Below are positions 35,609 through 43,981 of a stretch of 64,000 bases of DNA, one piece after another (positions within the stretch are counted from its first letter, which is position 1; each line of letters starts with the position of its first letter). The position numbers and the translations under genes are program-made. The notes under the pieces are model-generated. The model did not search any database. It was given only the letters and a program-made list of their open reading frames with translations, and had not been told where the DNA came from. The DNA is from CAVRUZ01 sp963724495 (GTDB lineage: Bacteria > Actinomycetota > Actinomycetes > Propionibacteriales > DAIQRJ01): the NCBI GenBank assembly GCA_963724495.1, contig CAVRUZ010000006.1:372001-436000 (forward strand). Direction: 5' to 3'.

Positions 35609-36307
35609 TCAGGCACCGCTGGACGGCTGGTCGGCAACCACCACCGCGGCCTTCGCGACGAGGTCGGCGGCCGGCTCGGCGTGATGGATCGCGAGGAGTT
35701 CGTCGCCGTCGAAGGTGAGGCTGGTGACGCTGGCCACCGCGCAGTCACGGCGTCGCGGGTCGTGCCAGAGGTGCTGTCCGGCGAGGAACCGCCGGAGCGT
35801 GACGATCGGCAGCTGATGGCTCACGCAGACCGCCTCGCCACTCCCGCCGTCGGCTTGGGCTGCTGCCCTCGCATCGGCCAGGGCAGCCAGCATCCGTGCG
35901 GCGATCTGGCGGTACGGCTCTCCCCACGACGGCCGGAACGGGTTGCGCAGGTGCCGCCAGGAGTGGGGATCGCGCACCGAGCCGTCGCCAACGGACACGT
36001 GCCGGCCCTCGAACACGCTGTCGGCCTCGATCAGCCGGTCGTCGATGCGTGGTTGGAGCCCGAGGCGTTCGGCCAGCGGGGCCACGGTCTCCTGGGCACG
36101 CTCCAGCGGCGAGCTGACCAGCGCCCGGACCGGCCGGTCGGCCAGCGTCTCGGCGACCCGCTCGGCCATGGCCCGCCCGGCGGCGGACAGGTGGAAGTCG
36201 GGCAGGCGCCCGTACAGAATGCCCTCGGGGTTGTGCACGAGGCCGTGGCGCACGAAGTGCACGACGGTCGCGTCGCCGCTCGCAGCCGGTGCCAGCCCCG
36301 GTTGCAC
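35609..36307 (-). CDS. histidine phosphatase (phosphoglycerate mutase-like) family protein
   Basis: 232 residues from GTG 36307. The catalytic RHG motif is VVHFVRHGLVHNPEG (about residues 15-30), with SSPLERAQET (second catalytic Arg) and the second catalytic His in AVCVSHQLPIVTLR. The family removes phosphate from small molecules; the substrate is not known. Similar genes are regularly found between hemL and the tlpA/ccdA genes in actinobacteria, so a link to haem or cytochrome metabolism is possible. An ATG at 36318 overlaps the hemL stop but is out of frame. Confidence 0.85.
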   Translation of the reverse strand: MQPGLAPAASGDATVVHFVRHGLVHNPEGILYGRLPDFHLSAAGRAMAERVAETLADRPVRALVSSPLERAQETVAPLAERLGLQPRIDDRLIEADSVFEGRHVSVGDGSVRDPHSWRHLRNPFRPSWGEPYRQIAARMLAALADARAAAQADGGSGEAVCVSHQLPIVTLRRFLAGQHLWHDPRRRDCAVASVTSLTFDGDELLAIHHAEPAADLVAKAAVVVADQPSSGA

Positions 36308-36314
36308 GCCAGGC

Positions 36315-37643
36315 TCATGCTCGGCTTCCTTCGCGGGCGGAGAGCATGGCCCGCGCCGCGCCCGGCAGGGCGTCGGCAAGGACCTGCAGGTCGTCGTCGC
36401 CGTGTGCCGCGGAGACGAACCAGGCCTCGTAGGCGCTGGGCGGCAGGTACACGCCGGCAGCGAGCATGTGGTGGTAGAACGCGCCGAAGCCGCGGAGGTC
36501 CTGCGTGCGGGCGTCGTCGTAGTTCGCAACCGTGTTCTCGGTGAAGAACACCGAGAACATGTTGCCCGCGGACGAGATGCGGTGCGGCAGGCCGGCAGCG
36601 GTGAAGGCCTCGGCAACGACGGACTGCAGGGCCGAACTGGTGTCGTCCAACCGACGGTAGAGATCTGCGTCGGCGAGGCGCAGTGTGGTGAGTCCAGCCG
36701 TGGTCGCTACCGGGTTACCGGAGAGCGTCCCGGCCTGGTACACCGGCCCGGACGGTGACAGCAGCTCCATGATCTCGGCCCGGCCGCCGAACGCCGCGGC
36801 CGGAAAGCCGCCGCCCATCACCTTGCCGAACGTCACGAGATCCGCCTCGACCCCGTCGATGCCGAACCAGCCCGAGCGGCTGACCCGGAACCCGGTCATC
36901 ACCTCGTCGCTGATGAGCAGCGCGCCGTGCTCGCGGCACAGGGCGGCGAGTCCGGCGTTGAAGCCCTCGACCGGAGCCACCACTCCCATGTTTCCCGCCG
37001 CGGCCTCGGTGATGACGGCGGCGATCTCGCTGCCCCGGCTGGCGAACAGCTCGCTGGCGGCGGCCAGGTCGTTGTAGGGCAGCACCACGGTCTGCTTCGC
37101 CGACGCGGCCGGAACGCCTGGCGAGTCGGGCAGTGCCAGGGTGGCCACGCCGGAGCCTGCTGCCACGAGCAGCGAGTCGACATGGCCGTGGTAACAGCCG
37201 GCGAACTTCACCACGAGGTCACGTCCGGTGAAGCCACGCGCCAGCCGCAGCGCCGACATCGTCGCCTCGGTACCGGACGAGGTGAGCCGGACCTGCTCCA
37301 CCGCAGTGCGGGCGACGATCTCCTCTGCGAGTTCGAGCTCGGGGACCGTCGGGGTGCCGTAGGAGGTTCCGTTGCCGACCGCGGCCTGCACGGCCGCCGT
37401 GACCTCCGGATGCGCGTGCCCGAGGATCAGCGGGCCCCAGGAGCAGACCAGGTCGACGTAGCTGTTGCCGTCGGCGTCGGTGAGCCGGGAGCCCTCGCCC
37501 CGCACCATGAACCTTGGCGTGCCGCCGACCGAGCGGAAGGCGCGGACCGGCGAGTTCACCCCGCCCGGGATCACCGCCTGGGCGCGCTCGAAGAGCGCAG
37601 CCGATGTCGGCGCTGCCGTCTCAGCCGTCTCCAGCACGGTCAC
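36315..37643 (-). CDS. hemL: glutamate-1-semialdehyde 2,1-aminomutase (HemL)
   Basis: PLP enzyme that makes 5-aminolevulinate from glutamate-1-semialdehyde, the step after HemA. 442 residues. N-terminal IPGGVNSPVRAFRSVGGTPRFM, then LTSSGTEATMSALRLARGFTG (PLP phosphate site), FAGCYHGHVDSLLV, LLISDEVMTGFR (Asp contacting the pyridine N) and the Schiff-base lysine Lys274 in TFGKVMGGGFPAAAFGG. It lies in the rex-hem run, 51 bp downstream of hemB. Confidence 0.95.
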   Translation of the reverse strand: MTVLETAETAAPTSAALFERAQAVIPGGVNSPVRAFRSVGGTPRFMVRGEGSRLTDADGNSYVDLVCSWGPLILGHAHPEVTAAVQAAVGNGTSYGTPTVPELELAEEIVARTAVEQVRLTSSGTEATMSALRLARGFTGRDLVVKFAGCYHGHVDSLLVAAGSGVATLALPDSPGVPAASAKQTVVLPYNDLAAASELFASRGSEIAAVITEAAAGNMGVVAPVEGFNAGLAALCREHGALLISDEVMTGFRVSRSGWFGIDGVEADLVTFGKVMGGGFPAAAFGGRAEIMELLSPSGPVYQAGTLSGNPVATTAGLTTLRLADADLYRRLDDTSSALQSVVAEAFTAAGLPHRISSAGNMFSVFFTENTVANYDDARTQDLRGFGAFYHHMLAAGVYLPPSAYEAWFVSAAHGDDDLQVLADALPGAARAMLSAREGSRA

Positions 37644-37670
37644 TGCGATTCCCTTCCAGCCGGGCTAGCT

Positions 37671-37702
37671 TCCGCCACTCGAGATCTCCGCCACTCAAGA
37701 TC
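37671..37702. repeat. 16-bp imperfect tandem repeat at the hemB 3' end
   Basis: TCCGCCACTCGAGATC (37671-37686) is followed directly by TCCGCCACTCAAGATC (37687-37702), differing at one base. The second copy covers the last codons and stop of hemB; the first lies in the hemB-hemL gap. It is probably a small duplication. Confidence 0.8.
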
Positions 37703-38684
37703 TCAGCCAGCCGGCCGCTTCGGTCGCCCAGTACGTGAGCACGATCGAGGCACCCGCCCGGCGGATACCGGTCAGGACCTCGAGCACGGTTCTGCGGCGG
37801 TCGAGCCACCCGTTCGCCGCGGCGGCTTCGACCATCGCGTACTCGCCCGAGACGTTGTAGGCGGCAACGGGAACGGCCACTTCGGCCGCCACCCGGGAGA
37901 GCACGTCAAGGTAGCCGAGGGCCGGTTTCACCATCACGATGTCGGCGCCTTCCTCGATGTCGAGCCGGACCTCGCGCAGCGCCTCGGTGGAATTCGCCGG
38001 GTCCTGCTGGTAGGTCGACCGGTCGCCGGTGAGGGTCGAGTTCACCGCCTCGCGGAACGGGCCGAAGAACGCGCTCGCGTACTTCGCGGCATAGGCGAGC
38101 ACGACGGTGTCGACGTGATGCTCGGCGTCCAGCGCGGTCCTGATCGCGCCGACCTGACCGTCCATCATTCCGCTGGGCGCGACGATGTGAGCCCCGGCAC
38201 CGGCCAGCACGACCCCCATCTCGGCATAGGCCGACAGCGTGCGGTCGTTGTCGACGATCGGAGCGCCGCTGGGGTCGGTGCCGAGTAGGCCGCAGTGGCC
38301 GTGGTCGGTGAACTCGTCGAGGCACAGGTCGGCACCCACCACGAGCGCGTCCCCGGCCTCCGACACCGCCGCGGCGACGGCGCGCGACAGGATCCCCTCG
38401 GAGTCCAGCGCTGCCGAACCGGTGGCGTCCTTTCGTTCGGGCAGGCCGAAGATCATCACGCCGCCGACACCTGCGGCCGCCGCCTCGGCCACGGCCCGGC
38501 GGAACGTGTCGACGGAGTGCCGCTGCACGCCTGGCATCGACGCGATCGGCTGCGGACCGTCAGCGCCCTCGGCGACGAACAGCGGGAGCATCAGCTGGCG
38601 GGGCGCCAGCTCCGTCTCCGCCACCAGCCGCCGCATGGCCGGCGATCGCCTCAGCCGTCGCGGGCGACTGGCGGGAAACGTCAC
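37695..38684 (-). CDS. hemB: porphobilinogen synthase (HemB)
   Basis: Joins two 5-aminolevulinate molecules to porphobilinogen. 329 residues from GTG 38684, the usual length. Active-site lysines are in VVLAYAAKYASAFFGPFREAV (about residue 200) and DIVMVKPALGYLD (about 255). The metal-site segment is GADLCLDEFTDHGHCGLLG: the first-to-third cysteine pattern of zinc enzymes is incomplete (Asp in the middle), so a Mg-type enzyme is likely. It begins 5 bp after the hemD stop. A longer N-terminus is possible in frame but is Arg-rich and unlike the family. Confidence 0.94.
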   Translation of the reverse strand: MTFPASRPRRLRRSPAMRRLVAETELAPRQLMLPLFVAEGADGPQPIASMPGVQRHSVDTFRRAVAEAAAAGVGGVMIFGLPERKDATGSAALDSEGILSRAVAAAVSEAGDALVVGADLCLDEFTDHGHCGLLGTDPSGAPIVDNDRTLSAYAEMGVVLAGAGAHIVAPSGMMDGQVGAIRTALDAEHHVDTVVLAYAAKYASAFFGPFREAVNSTLTGDRSTYQQDPANSTEALREVRLDIEEGADIVMVKPALGYLDVLSRVAAEVAVPVAAYNVSGEYAMVEAAAANGWLDRRRTVLEVLTGIRRAGASIVLTYWATEAAGWLRS

Positions 38685-38689
38685 CCGGC

Positions 38690-40390
38690 TCAGCCCTTCT
38701 TGCGGGCGGCCGCCCGGCGCTGTGACGGGCGGGTCACCTGCTCGCCGGCCGCGACCAGCTCGGTGCTGCGCACCCGGGCGAACTCCGCCAGCGACTGCGC
38801 GAGCTTGTCCGCCGACGGCTCCGAGGCGATCACGTCGACGCGCAGGCCGAGCTCCTCGGCAGCGGCCGCCGTGGCCGGACCGATGCACGCGATCACCGTG
38901 GTCGCGTGCGGCTTACCGGCGATGCCGACCAGGTTGCGGACCGTGCTGGAGGAGGTGAAGACAGCCGCGTCGAACTTGCCGGACTTGATCGCCTCACGCA
39001 CTTCCGCCGGCGGTGGCGCCGCCCGCACCGTGCGGTAGGCGGTGATGTCGTCGACCTCCCAGCCGAGTTCCACCAGCCCCTCGCACAGTGCCTCGGTCGC
39101 GATGTCGGCGCGGGGCAGGAACACCCGGTTGATCGGGTCGAGCACCTTGTCGAACGGCGGGAACTCCTCGAGCAGCCCGCGGGCCGACTCCTCGCCCGTC
39201 GGCACCAGGTCGGCGGTGATACCCCACTCGGCGATGGCCTCGGCGGTCTTCCGGCCGACGGCCGCGATCTTCAGCCCGGCGAAAGCGCGGGCGTCGAGGC
39301 CGTACTCGGTGAACTTGTCGCGGATCGCGCGGACGGCGTTCACCGAGGTGAACGCGACCCATTCGTACCGGCCGGTGACCAGGCCGGTGATCGCACGGTC
39401 GAGCTGCTGGGGGTTGCGCGGTGCCTCGACCGAGATCGTCGGGACCTCCTCGCCGACCGCGCCGAACTCGGCCAGTTGCGCGAGCAGCGGGCCGGACTGG
39501 TCCTTGGTGCGCGGCACCAGGACCCGCCAGCCGAACAGCGGCCGGCTCTCGAACCACGCCAGCTTCGCCCGCAGCGGCAGTGAGTCGCTCACGACCGCCA
39601 CATAGGGCGCCTCCAGCTCTGCCGCCGACACGGCCGCGGCGGCATCGGCCAGCGTGGCGTCGATCGTGACTTCACGCGTGGTGGCTCCGTGGCTGGTCAG
39701 GCTGATCGGCGTCTCCGGCGCGCGGCCGGCCTGGACGAGCCGGACCATGACGTCGGCCAGGTTGCCGTCGACACCGACGAGGACGACGCTCGCGGACGGG
39801 TCGGCCAGCCCGGCGTAGTCCACCGGTCCGCCGGCGACGTCGACGACGTGGGTGTGGTGGACCTTCGCCGAGTGCAGCGCCACACCGGCGTACGAGGGCA
39901 CGGCGCTGGCGACCGGTACGCCGGCCACGATCTCGAAGGACACCTCGTGCCTGGAGAACGCGGCGACGTGCTCGGCGGCACCGCCGTCGACGAGCGGGTC
40001 GCCCGGGTAGATGCGGACGACGTTGCGCCCGTCGCGGGCCAGCCGGGCGAGCTGACGGCCGCCCTCGGACGGGGTCACGTTGGACAGGTCGACCCGCTCT
40101 GCGTGCACCGGCACGAGCTTCTCGATCAGCTCGACGTAGGTGGGCTTGTCGACCAGCTTCTGCCCGGCGGTCACCACGACCTGGGCCCGGGCGAGAACCT
40201 CGACGGCACGGGTGGTGACAAGCCCCTGGTCTCCTGGTCCGATACCCACGAACGAAACCTGACCGGAGGGAACGACGGGCTTCTTGCGGGTGGCTGCCCG
40301 CGTGCCGTTGCCGCTCACTGGTGCGATCGGGTCGTGAGCGTCCCGCTGGGACGCACCTGTGCGTTCAGCGGTCTGATGCTCGGGGGTCAT
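38690..40390 (-). CDS. hemD: fused uroporphyrinogen-III C-methyltransferase / uroporphyrinogen-III synthase
   Basis: 566 residues with two domains. Residues about 40-275 are an SUMT/CobA-type tetrapyrrole methylase: VSFVGIGPGDQGLVTTRAVEVLARAQVVV, GRNVVRIYPGDPLVDG, EIVAGVPVASAVPSYAGVAL. Residues about 300-545 are HemD: GWRVLVPRTKDQSGPLLAQLAEFG, EWVAFTSVNAVRAIRDKF, FTSSSTVRNLVGIAG, IACIGPATAAAAEELGL. The fused arrangement is common in actinobacteria and can feed both haem and sirohaem/cobalamin, though the methylase half may be partly degenerate. A basic tail ends the protein. ATGA overlap with hemC. Confidence 0.92.
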   Translation of the reverse strand: MTPEHQTAERTGASQRDAHDPIAPVSGNGTRAATRKKPVVPSGQVSFVGIGPGDQGLVTTRAVEVLARAQVVVTAGQKLVDKPTYVELIEKLVPVHAERVDLSNVTPSEGGRQLARLARDGRNVVRIYPGDPLVDGGAAEHVAAFSRHEVSFEIVAGVPVASAVPSYAGVALHSAKVHHTHVVDVAGGPVDYAGLADPSASVVLVGVDGNLADVMVRLVQAGRAPETPISLTSHGATTREVTIDATLADAAAAVSAAELEAPYVAVVSDSLPLRAKLAWFESRPLFGWRVLVPRTKDQSGPLLAQLAEFGAVGEEVPTISVEAPRNPQQLDRAITGLVTGRYEWVAFTSVNAVRAIRDKFTEYGLDARAFAGLKIAAVGRKTAEAIAEWGITADLVPTGEESARGLLEEFPPFDKVLDPINRVFLPRADIATEALCEGLVELGWEVDDITAYRTVRAAPPPAEVREAIKSGKFDAAVFTSSSTVRNLVGIAGKPHATTVIACIGPATAAAAEELGLRVDVIASEPSADKLAQSLAEFARVRSTELVAAGEQVTRPSQRRAAARKKG

Positions 40391-41451
40391 GTCGCTCGCT
40401 CTCGGTGCCGAGGGTGGGTCTCGCGGGACTGCTGGTGATCTGACTCTGGAAGATCCAGATGTAACTGCTCTTCTGGTCCATGCACGTCGGCGAGCAACTC
40501 GGCCGCACCGGCGGCCAGCAGTTGGTCACCGACCGTGTAACCGAGCCGCTCGGGCTCTGCCGCGGGCCCGATCGCCTCGGCGCTGGACCGGCGAGAGCCG
40601 TCCACCGCCAGGACGACCGCGCGCAGCAGAAGGCGTGCCTGGTCTGAATCGGGCGTACCGCGAGCCGGTCGACCCTGCTCCGCCGCTGCCGGTTCGGCGA
40701 GCGCGGCGACCGCCGCGGTGCATCCGGCCCCGAGCCTTGCAAGGACCGCACGTTCGGCACAAACGCAGCGCCGGGTTTGGACATCGTCGAGGCCCGCGAC
40801 GTCGGCAAGCGCCGGGTGGCCGGCGCGCATCTCGACCGCGAGCGCCCCCTGTCCAGGGGCCGGCAGCATGACCGGAGCCACCAGGCGCTCGGCCCGAACG
40901 GTGCGTCCGAGTCGCGACAGGCCCGCGGCGGCGAGCACGACCGCGTCGAGGCGGTCGCGCCCGGTCCGGCCTTCGAGCAGACCCAGCCGGGTGTCGACGT
41001 TGCCGCGGACGGGCACAACCACGACGTCGGGCCGGGCAGCGCGCAGCAGGGCGCCCCGGCGAGGTGAGCCGGTGCCGATCCGCGCACCGGCCGGGAGATC
41101 GGCCAGGCCACGGCCGTCGAGCGTGACCAGCAGGTCGGCGAAGTCAGCGCGGGCCGGAACGGCGGCCAGCACCAGGCCCTCGGGCGTCTCGACCGGGAGG
41201 TCCTTCAAGGAGTGCACCGCGACGTCGATGTCACCGGCGAGCAGCGCGTCCCGCAACGCCGACGTGAAGATCCCGGCACCCGACATCCGACCGGCGAGAT
41301 CGACAAGCGGCGACGGGTCGGTGTCGCCACGACTCGTGATGCGGACGAGCTCGACCCGCAGGCCGGCTGTGGTGAGGGCGGCAGCGACCTGTTCGGTCTG
41401 GGTGAGCGCCAGGGCCGAGGCCCGGGTGCCCACCCGAAGCAGGGAACTCAT
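40387..41451 (-). CDS. hemC: porphobilinogen deaminase / hydroxymethylbilane synthase (HemC)
   Basis: 354 residues. LLRVGTRASALALTQTEQVAAAL at the N-terminus, FTSALRDALLAGDIDVAVHSLKDLPVE (about 62-88), RIGTGSPRRGALL, VRGNVDTRLGLLE and LPAPGQGALAVEMR are all family motifs. The dipyrromethane cofactor cysteine is Cys244 in LGAGCTAAVAAL. The last 40 residues are a charged, His- and Glu-rich extension beyond the usual end. Its start overlaps the hemA stop and its stop overlaps the hemD start, 4 bp each. Confidence 0.95.
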   Translation of the reverse strand: MSSLLRVGTRASALALTQTEQVAAALTTAGLRVELVRITSRGDTDPSPLVDLAGRMSGAGIFTSALRDALLAGDIDVAVHSLKDLPVETPEGLVLAAVPARADFADLLVTLDGRGLADLPAGARIGTGSPRRGALLRAARPDVVVVPVRGNVDTRLGLLEGRTGRDRLDAVVLAAAGLSRLGRTVRAERLVAPVMLPAPGQGALAVEMRAGHPALADVAGLDDVQTRRCVCAERAVLARLGAGCTAAVAALAEPAAAEQGRPARGTPDSDQARLLLRAVVLAVDGSRRSSAEAIGPAAEPERLGYTVGDQLLAAGAAELLADVHGPEEQLHLDLPESDHQQSRETHPRHRERAT

Positions 41452-42752
41452 CCGGCCTCACCAGTCCGACCGACAGCCGGCCGGGTGAGCGTCTCGCCGG
41501 TCATCTGGTCGATCGCTTCCTGGTCGAGGGCGAACAGCTCGCGCAGAGTCGCCGGGTAGGTACCGCCCGGCTGCTCACGTGCGAGTTCCTTGACCCGCAC
41601 GGTCGGAGCATGCAGGAGCTTGCCGACAATCCGGTGAACGGCGCGGGCGACTTCGTCACGCTCGCGCTGCCCCAGCCCCGGCGTGCGTGCGTCCAGCCGG
41701 TCGAGCTCGGTCCGGACCACCCGGTCGGCCATCCGTCGCAGGGCCGTGACCGCCGGGCCGGCGCCGGCGATGGCCCGCTCCTCGTGGAACGCATCGACCT
41801 CCTCCGCGACGATCTCGCGGACCGGGCCCAGCACCTGGTCCGACACCGAAGCGGTACCGGCCAGGGTCTCCAGGTCCACGACCCGCATCCCCGGCAGGGC
41901 GGCCACTTCGCGAGTGACGTCGCGCGGCATGGCCAGGTCGATCACGGTCAGCTCGCGGCGGGCCAGCCGGGCGGCCACGACGTCCTGGCCAAGCACCTGG
42001 CCGGGCGCACCGGTGGCGGTGATCACCAGGTCGGCGTCGAGCAGCAGGTCGGCGACCGCCGTCAGCGGGACCGCGGTTGCGCCGTGCAGGTGAGCGAGCC
42101 GCTCGGCCCGGGCCCTGGTGCGGTTGGCAACGGTGACCTGCGCCCCGCGGCGGACCAGGGTGGCGGTCGCCAGAGCCGCGATGGAACCGGCACCGATCAC
42201 CAGCACCTGCCTGCCCTCGATCGGATCAGGATGGGCCAGGTCCAGGGCGAGGTGCACCAGCGAGGACGCGACGGAGTCGAGGTCGGTCTCCGCGTGGGCG
42301 CGCTTGCCGACGCGCAGCGCGTGCTGGAAGCAGGCGTTGAGGCTGGTGCCGACGGTCTCGCCGTCCTGGGCCGAGCGCAGCGCCTGCCTGATCTGGCCGA
42401 GGATCTGGCTCTCGCCGACTGCCATCGAGTCCAGCCCGCAGGACAGTTCGAACAGGTGCAGCAGCGCCGCCTCGGCGAACGTGACGCCGACGTATCCGGC
42501 GAAGTCGTCCAGGTCGGCGCCACACGCCTGCGCCAGCGCGGCCGACACCTCGTGGACCGCGGCATGGAAGCGGTCGACCTCGGCATACACCTCGACCCGG
42601 TTGCAGGTGGTGAGCACCAGCGCCTCGGAGACCACGCCGGAGGCCACCAGCGAACCGGCCAGCTTGTCGGCGGCGTCGCGGTCGAAGGACAGCCGTTCGA
42701 GGAGGGTGATCGGCGCGGTCTTGTGGGTCAGCCCGAGGCACAAGAGGCTCAT
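41448..42752 (-). CDS. hemA: glutamyl-tRNA reductase (HemA)
   Basis: First step of the C5 haem pathway: reduces glutamyl-tRNA to glutamate-1-semialdehyde with NADPH. 434 residues from ATG 42752. MSLLCLGLTHKTAPITLLERL start, catalytic Cys50 in VLTTCNRVEVYAE, then AVGESQILGQIRQAL and the NADPH domain VLVIGAGSIAALATATLVRRGAQVTVANRTRARAE (about 175-210). The dimerisation domain follows. Overlaps rex by 4 bp, so hemA is translated from the rex transcript. Confidence 0.95.
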   Translation of the reverse strand: MSLLCLGLTHKTAPITLLERLSFDRDAADKLAGSLVASGVVSEALVLTTCNRVEVYAEVDRFHAAVHEVSAALAQACGADLDDFAGYVGVTFAEAALLHLFELSCGLDSMAVGESQILGQIRQALRSAQDGETVGTSLNACFQHALRVGKRAHAETDLDSVASSLVHLALDLAHPDPIEGRQVLVIGAGSIAALATATLVRRGAQVTVANRTRARAERLAHLHGATAVPLTAVADLLLDADLVITATGAPGQVLGQDVVAARLARRELTVIDLAMPRDVTREVAALPGMRVVDLETLAGTASVSDQVLGPVREIVAEEVDAFHEERAIAGAGPAVTALRRMADRVVRTELDRLDARTPGLGQRERDEVARAVHRIVGKLLHAPTVRVKELAREQPGGTYPATLRELFALDQEAIDQMTGETLTRPAVGRTGEAG

Positions 42753-43492
42753 CGGAACGCCCCGAGGTGAGAGCCCTGGCCGTTGGAACCGGCGTCGGGC
42801 AGATCGACCGGACGGGCGACCGTCATGTGTTGGTCGTGGAAGGCAAGAATCTGCAGTTCGCTGGCCAGATCGACCTGCCGGACGGAAACGCCGGCGGGCA
42901 CGGTCAGCACACACGGGGCGAAGTTGAGGATGCTCCTGACCCCCGCCGCCACGAAGGCGTCACAGACGCCCTGTGCGGCGACCGCGGGTACGGCAATGAC
43001 GCCGATCGACACGGGATGCTCCGCGATGACGTCGGCCAGGTCGGCGAACGGACGGACCGGGAGCTCGCGGTCGCCGATGCGCAGCGGCGTACCGACGATG
43101 GCGGGGTCCTCGTCGAGCAGCCCGGCGATGTGGAACCCGCGCGAACCGAAGCCGGCGTACTTGGCCAGCGCCTGCCCGAGGTTGCCGATCCCGACGATCA
43201 CGACCGCGCGCTCGGTGCTGAGGCCGATGGTCCGGGAGATCTCAGCGGTCAGATAGCCGACGTCGTAGCCCACGCCGCGGGTGCCGTACGAGCCCAGGTA
43301 GCTGAGGTCCTTGCGCAACTGCGCCGACGTGACCCCAGCGGCGGCGGCGAGGGTCCCGGACGACACCGTGCCGGCCTGGCTGTCGGCCACGGCGAGCAGT
43401 GTCCGGAGGTAGAGCGGCAGCCGGGCGACTGTGGCTTCGGGGATCGTGACGACCGGCCGGCCGCCCGCTCCTCGACGTCGTGTCGCCACCAT
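42749..43492 (-). CDS. rex: redox-sensing transcriptional repressor Rex
   Basis: 247 residues. N-terminal winged helix: VARLPLYLRTLLAVAD and VTSAQLRKDLSYLGSYGTRGVGYDVGYL (DNA-recognition part, about 50-80). C-terminal NAD(H)-binding Rossmann domain: AVVIVGIGNLGQALAKYAGF (about 95-115), then GLLDEDPAIVG and IGVIAVPAVAAQGVCDAFV. Rex binds operators when NADH/NAD is low and releases them when NADH rises. In Streptomyces coelicolor it controls a rex-hemACD operon and cytochrome bd genes; the same gene order here suggests self-regulation. It heads the 12-kb minus-strand haem/cytochrome c run. Confidence 0.94.
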   Translation of the reverse strand: MVATRRRGAGGRPVVTIPEATVARLPLYLRTLLAVADSQAGTVSSGTLAAAAGVTSAQLRKDLSYLGSYGTRGVGYDVGYLTAEISRTIGLSTERAVVIVGIGNLGQALAKYAGFGSRGFHIAGLLDEDPAIVGTPLRIGDRELPVRPFADLADVIAEHPVSIGVIAVPAVAAQGVCDAFVAAGVRSILNFAPCVLTVPAGVSVRQVDLASELQILAFHDQHMTVARPVDLPDAGSNGQGSHLGAFR

Positions 43493-43636
43493 GCCCCGTT
43501 TCGATCAGGCGCTGTTTTCGATCGGCGCTTGGTTCGCTGCCGCGGCTCGTTGTCGGCCGCGTTACAGGTGAACCAGTCCGTCAGCGTAGGACGACGTGCG
43601 CGGCCACCCAAATCGCGAAGGGCCCGGCAACGGCCG

Positions 43637-43892
43637 TCAAGTGGCGCGAGTCAGCGCCCTCGTCAGGCGGTCGGGATCGACGTGCCAGAAGTCGTGCATC
43701 TTGCCGTCCACGAGCACGACCGGCACCTGCTCGCTGTGGCGATCCAGAAGCTCAGGGTCGCCGGCGGCGTCGATGTCGATCACCTCCACCTGCTCGCCCA
43801 GATCGGCCGCGGCTGCGGTGGACGACGTCCAGGGCGGCGTCGCACAGGTGGCAGCCGGGACGCACGAGGACGGTGATGCGAGGGCTGGGCAC
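43637..43892 (-). CDS. glutaredoxin-like (thioredoxin-fold) protein, +1 frameshift
   Basis: About 84 residues. From GTG 43892 the frame reads SPRITVLVRPGCHLCDAALDVV, with the CxxC redox motif CHLC at residues 14-17 or so. After one extra C near 43820 the second frame reads AADLGEQVEVIDIDAAGDPELLDRHSEQVPVVLVDGKMHDFWHVDPDRLTRAL, with the cis-Pro segment QVPVV. The length of 256 bp fits exactly one extra base. Small DUF836/glutaredoxin-like genes are often found beside rex in actinobacteria. Convergence with nothing; it lies 144 bp upstream of rex. Confidence 0.82.
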
Positions 43893-43981
43893 CGCGCCAG
43901 TCTGCCCTTCGGACCCGGTCGGCGACGAGCCCGTGCACCTCGGCTCCCTCCTGTTGTCGGCTCTGCTCCTACTCTTGCCGG

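Noticed and set aside
36031..36318. ATG at 36318 as the start of the histidine phosphatase
   Set aside because: It overlaps the hemL stop neatly but is out of frame with the RHG motif; GTG 36307 is in frame.
43551..43566. TGTAACGCGGCCGACA (minus strand) as a Rex operator 59 bp before rex
   Set aside because: Only the outer TGT/ACA match the TGTGAAC-type consensus; the inner bases are out of register.
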